A stretch of 44,576 bases of DNA, taken from contig CALGJW010000158.1 of NCBI GenBank assembly GCA_937930025.1, positions 1 through 44,576 of the forward strand, read 5' to 3'. The notes beneath the pieces were generated by a model. It did no database searches, was not told the DNA's origin, and was given only the letters and a program-made list of their open reading frames with translations. A program made the position numbers and the translations under genes. The stretch comes from an uncultured Saprospiraceae bacterium (GTDB lineage Bacteria; Bacteroidota; Bacteroidia; Chitinophagales; Saprospiraceae). Every line of letters begins with the position of its first letter. Within the stretch, counting starts at the first letter, position 1. Shown here one piece after another: positions 43,912 to 44,576 of the stretch.

Positions 43912-44576
43912 ATGGATTCATTGACCCAAGGATTATTAGGGGCGGCAACCTTTGCAATTGTAAAAGATAAAGATATTGGTAAAAAGTCTTTGATGATTGG
44001 AGCAATTGCTGGAACAATACCTGATCTAGACGTACTACTTGCCCCTTTTTTTAATGACATTGAATTTTTAACCATACATAGAAGCGTATCACATTCAATT
44101 GGATTGGCAGTTATACTTAGCTTTTTGCTTGGTGAAATCTTTTACAGATACTATAAACAAAAGCATTCAAGAAAAAGCTGGAATTTTGCTTTCTTTCTTT
44201 CAATTTTTACCCATTCATTGTTGGACTGGTGTACTACCTATGGAACAAAACTTATAAGCCCATTTGACGATCATCTCTTTTCGCTAAATACCATCCATGT
44301 CTTCGAACCTGTATATACAGGGATACTAATTGGGGGAATTTTTTTTTATCTCTTAAAATCCAGAAAGAACTTGAAGAGTAAAGCAATTAAATACTCTTTA
44401 GTTTTCTCAACTTGTTACCTATTAATCGGAATCGCATTTAAGAATCACGCATATTACCATTTCAAAGGCCAACTAGAAAAGGATAATTTGGCTTATGAAG
44501 ATATATTAGTATCTCCGACACCATTAAATATATTTCTATGGCATGGTATCATTAAACAAAAAGAAGGATATCAATT
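43912..44576 (+). CDS. YdjM-like membrane-bound metal-dependent hydrolase (3' end missing)
   Basis: The frame opens at ATG 43912 and stays open to the right edge (221 codons), so the C-terminus is outside the window. MDSLTQGLLGAATFAIV, then GAIAGTIPDLDVLLAPFF, HRSVSHSIGLAV, THSLLDWCTTYGTKLISPF and several membrane helices match the YdjM/DUF457 family (LexA-regulated inner-membrane hydrolase-like in E. coli). The Asp pair of PDLD and the His residues are the presumed metal ligands. It follows the metallopeptidase gene by 180 bp on the same strand. Confidence 0.88.
   Translation, partial: MDSLTQGLLGAATFAIVKDKDIGKKSLMIGAIAGTIPDLDVLLAPFFNDIEFLTIHRSVSHSIGLAVILSFLLGEIFYRYYKQKHSRKSWNFAFFLSIFTHSLLDWCTTYGTKLISPFDDHLFSLNTIHVFEPVYTGILIGGIFFYLLKSRKNLKSKAIKYSLVFSTCYLLIGIAFKNHAYYHFKGQLEKDNLAYEDILVSPTPLNIFLWHGIIKQKEGYQ

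Noticed and set aside
1-44576. CRISPR arrays, tRNA or rRNA genes, restriction or phage-defence systems
   Set aside because: No short regularly spaced repeats, cloverleaf-like sequences or relevant protein families were recognised in any gap or gene.

Overview
The window (about 38% GC by eye) comes from a Bacteroidota genome. The evidence is a PorU-type gingipain-like sortase of the type IX secretion system (T9SS), three proteins ending in T9SS type A sorting tails, a TonB receptor with an N-terminal carboxypeptidase-regulatory-like domain, A-rich leaders without Shine-Dalgarno motifs, and several TTG starts. A marine or aquatic Saprospiria/Cytophagia-like lineage is plausible, but genus cannot be read from the sequence.

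Layout. 1-2.3 kb: C-terminal part of a large secreted repeat protein. 2.4-10.5 kb: redox and metal block, with a PQQ-type sugar dehydrogenase, an MbnP-like copper protein overlapping its MbnH/MauG-like di-haem partner, a T9SS-secreted YHYH-domain protein, a convergent TonB receptor and a T9SS-secreted thioredoxin-fold/PKD protein. 10.5-17.6 kb: housekeeping and membrane genes (acetyl-CoA synthetase, DUF1761 protein, SPOR protein, CmpX-type mechanosensitive channel, SulP transporter). 17.8-37.3 kb: a surface-polysaccharide locus with ManC, several glycosyltransferases, two FemAB/GNAT-type acyltransferases, AsnB-like amidotransferase, O-acyltransferase, FkbM methyltransferase, two PAPS-type sulfotransferases, Wzx flippase, hexapeptide acetyltransferase and WecE-like sugar aminotransferase. 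37.3-42.3 kb: the long PorU-family sortase, 42 bp upstream of and co-directional with the wecE-wzx operon. 42.3-44.6 kb: an intergenic region with a candidate small RNA, a zinc metallopeptidase, and the start of a YdjM-like membrane hydrolase that runs off the right edge.

The polysaccharide locus appears to make and export a sulfated, acylated, possibly amidated glycan containing an amino-deoxy sugar. Its seven-gene minus-strand operon (37.28 to 30.20 kb) is packed with stop/start overlaps. These overlaps expose two annotation traps: the flippase probably starts at a CTG codon inside a CTGA overlap, and the last sulfotransferase is split by a one-base shift in an A9 run. The middle of the locus (25.4-28.5 kb) carries scars of rearrangement: a truncated GT2 copy, a 29-codon copy of a neighbouring gene's 5' end fused by ATGA to an acyltransferase, and degraded gene debris.

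The strongest candidate for an under-described system is the MbnP / di-haem / YHYH / TonB / thioredoxin-PKD block, which looks like a copper-handling module in an organism without visible methanobactin genes here. The placement of a T9SS sortase next to a glycan operon is the second.
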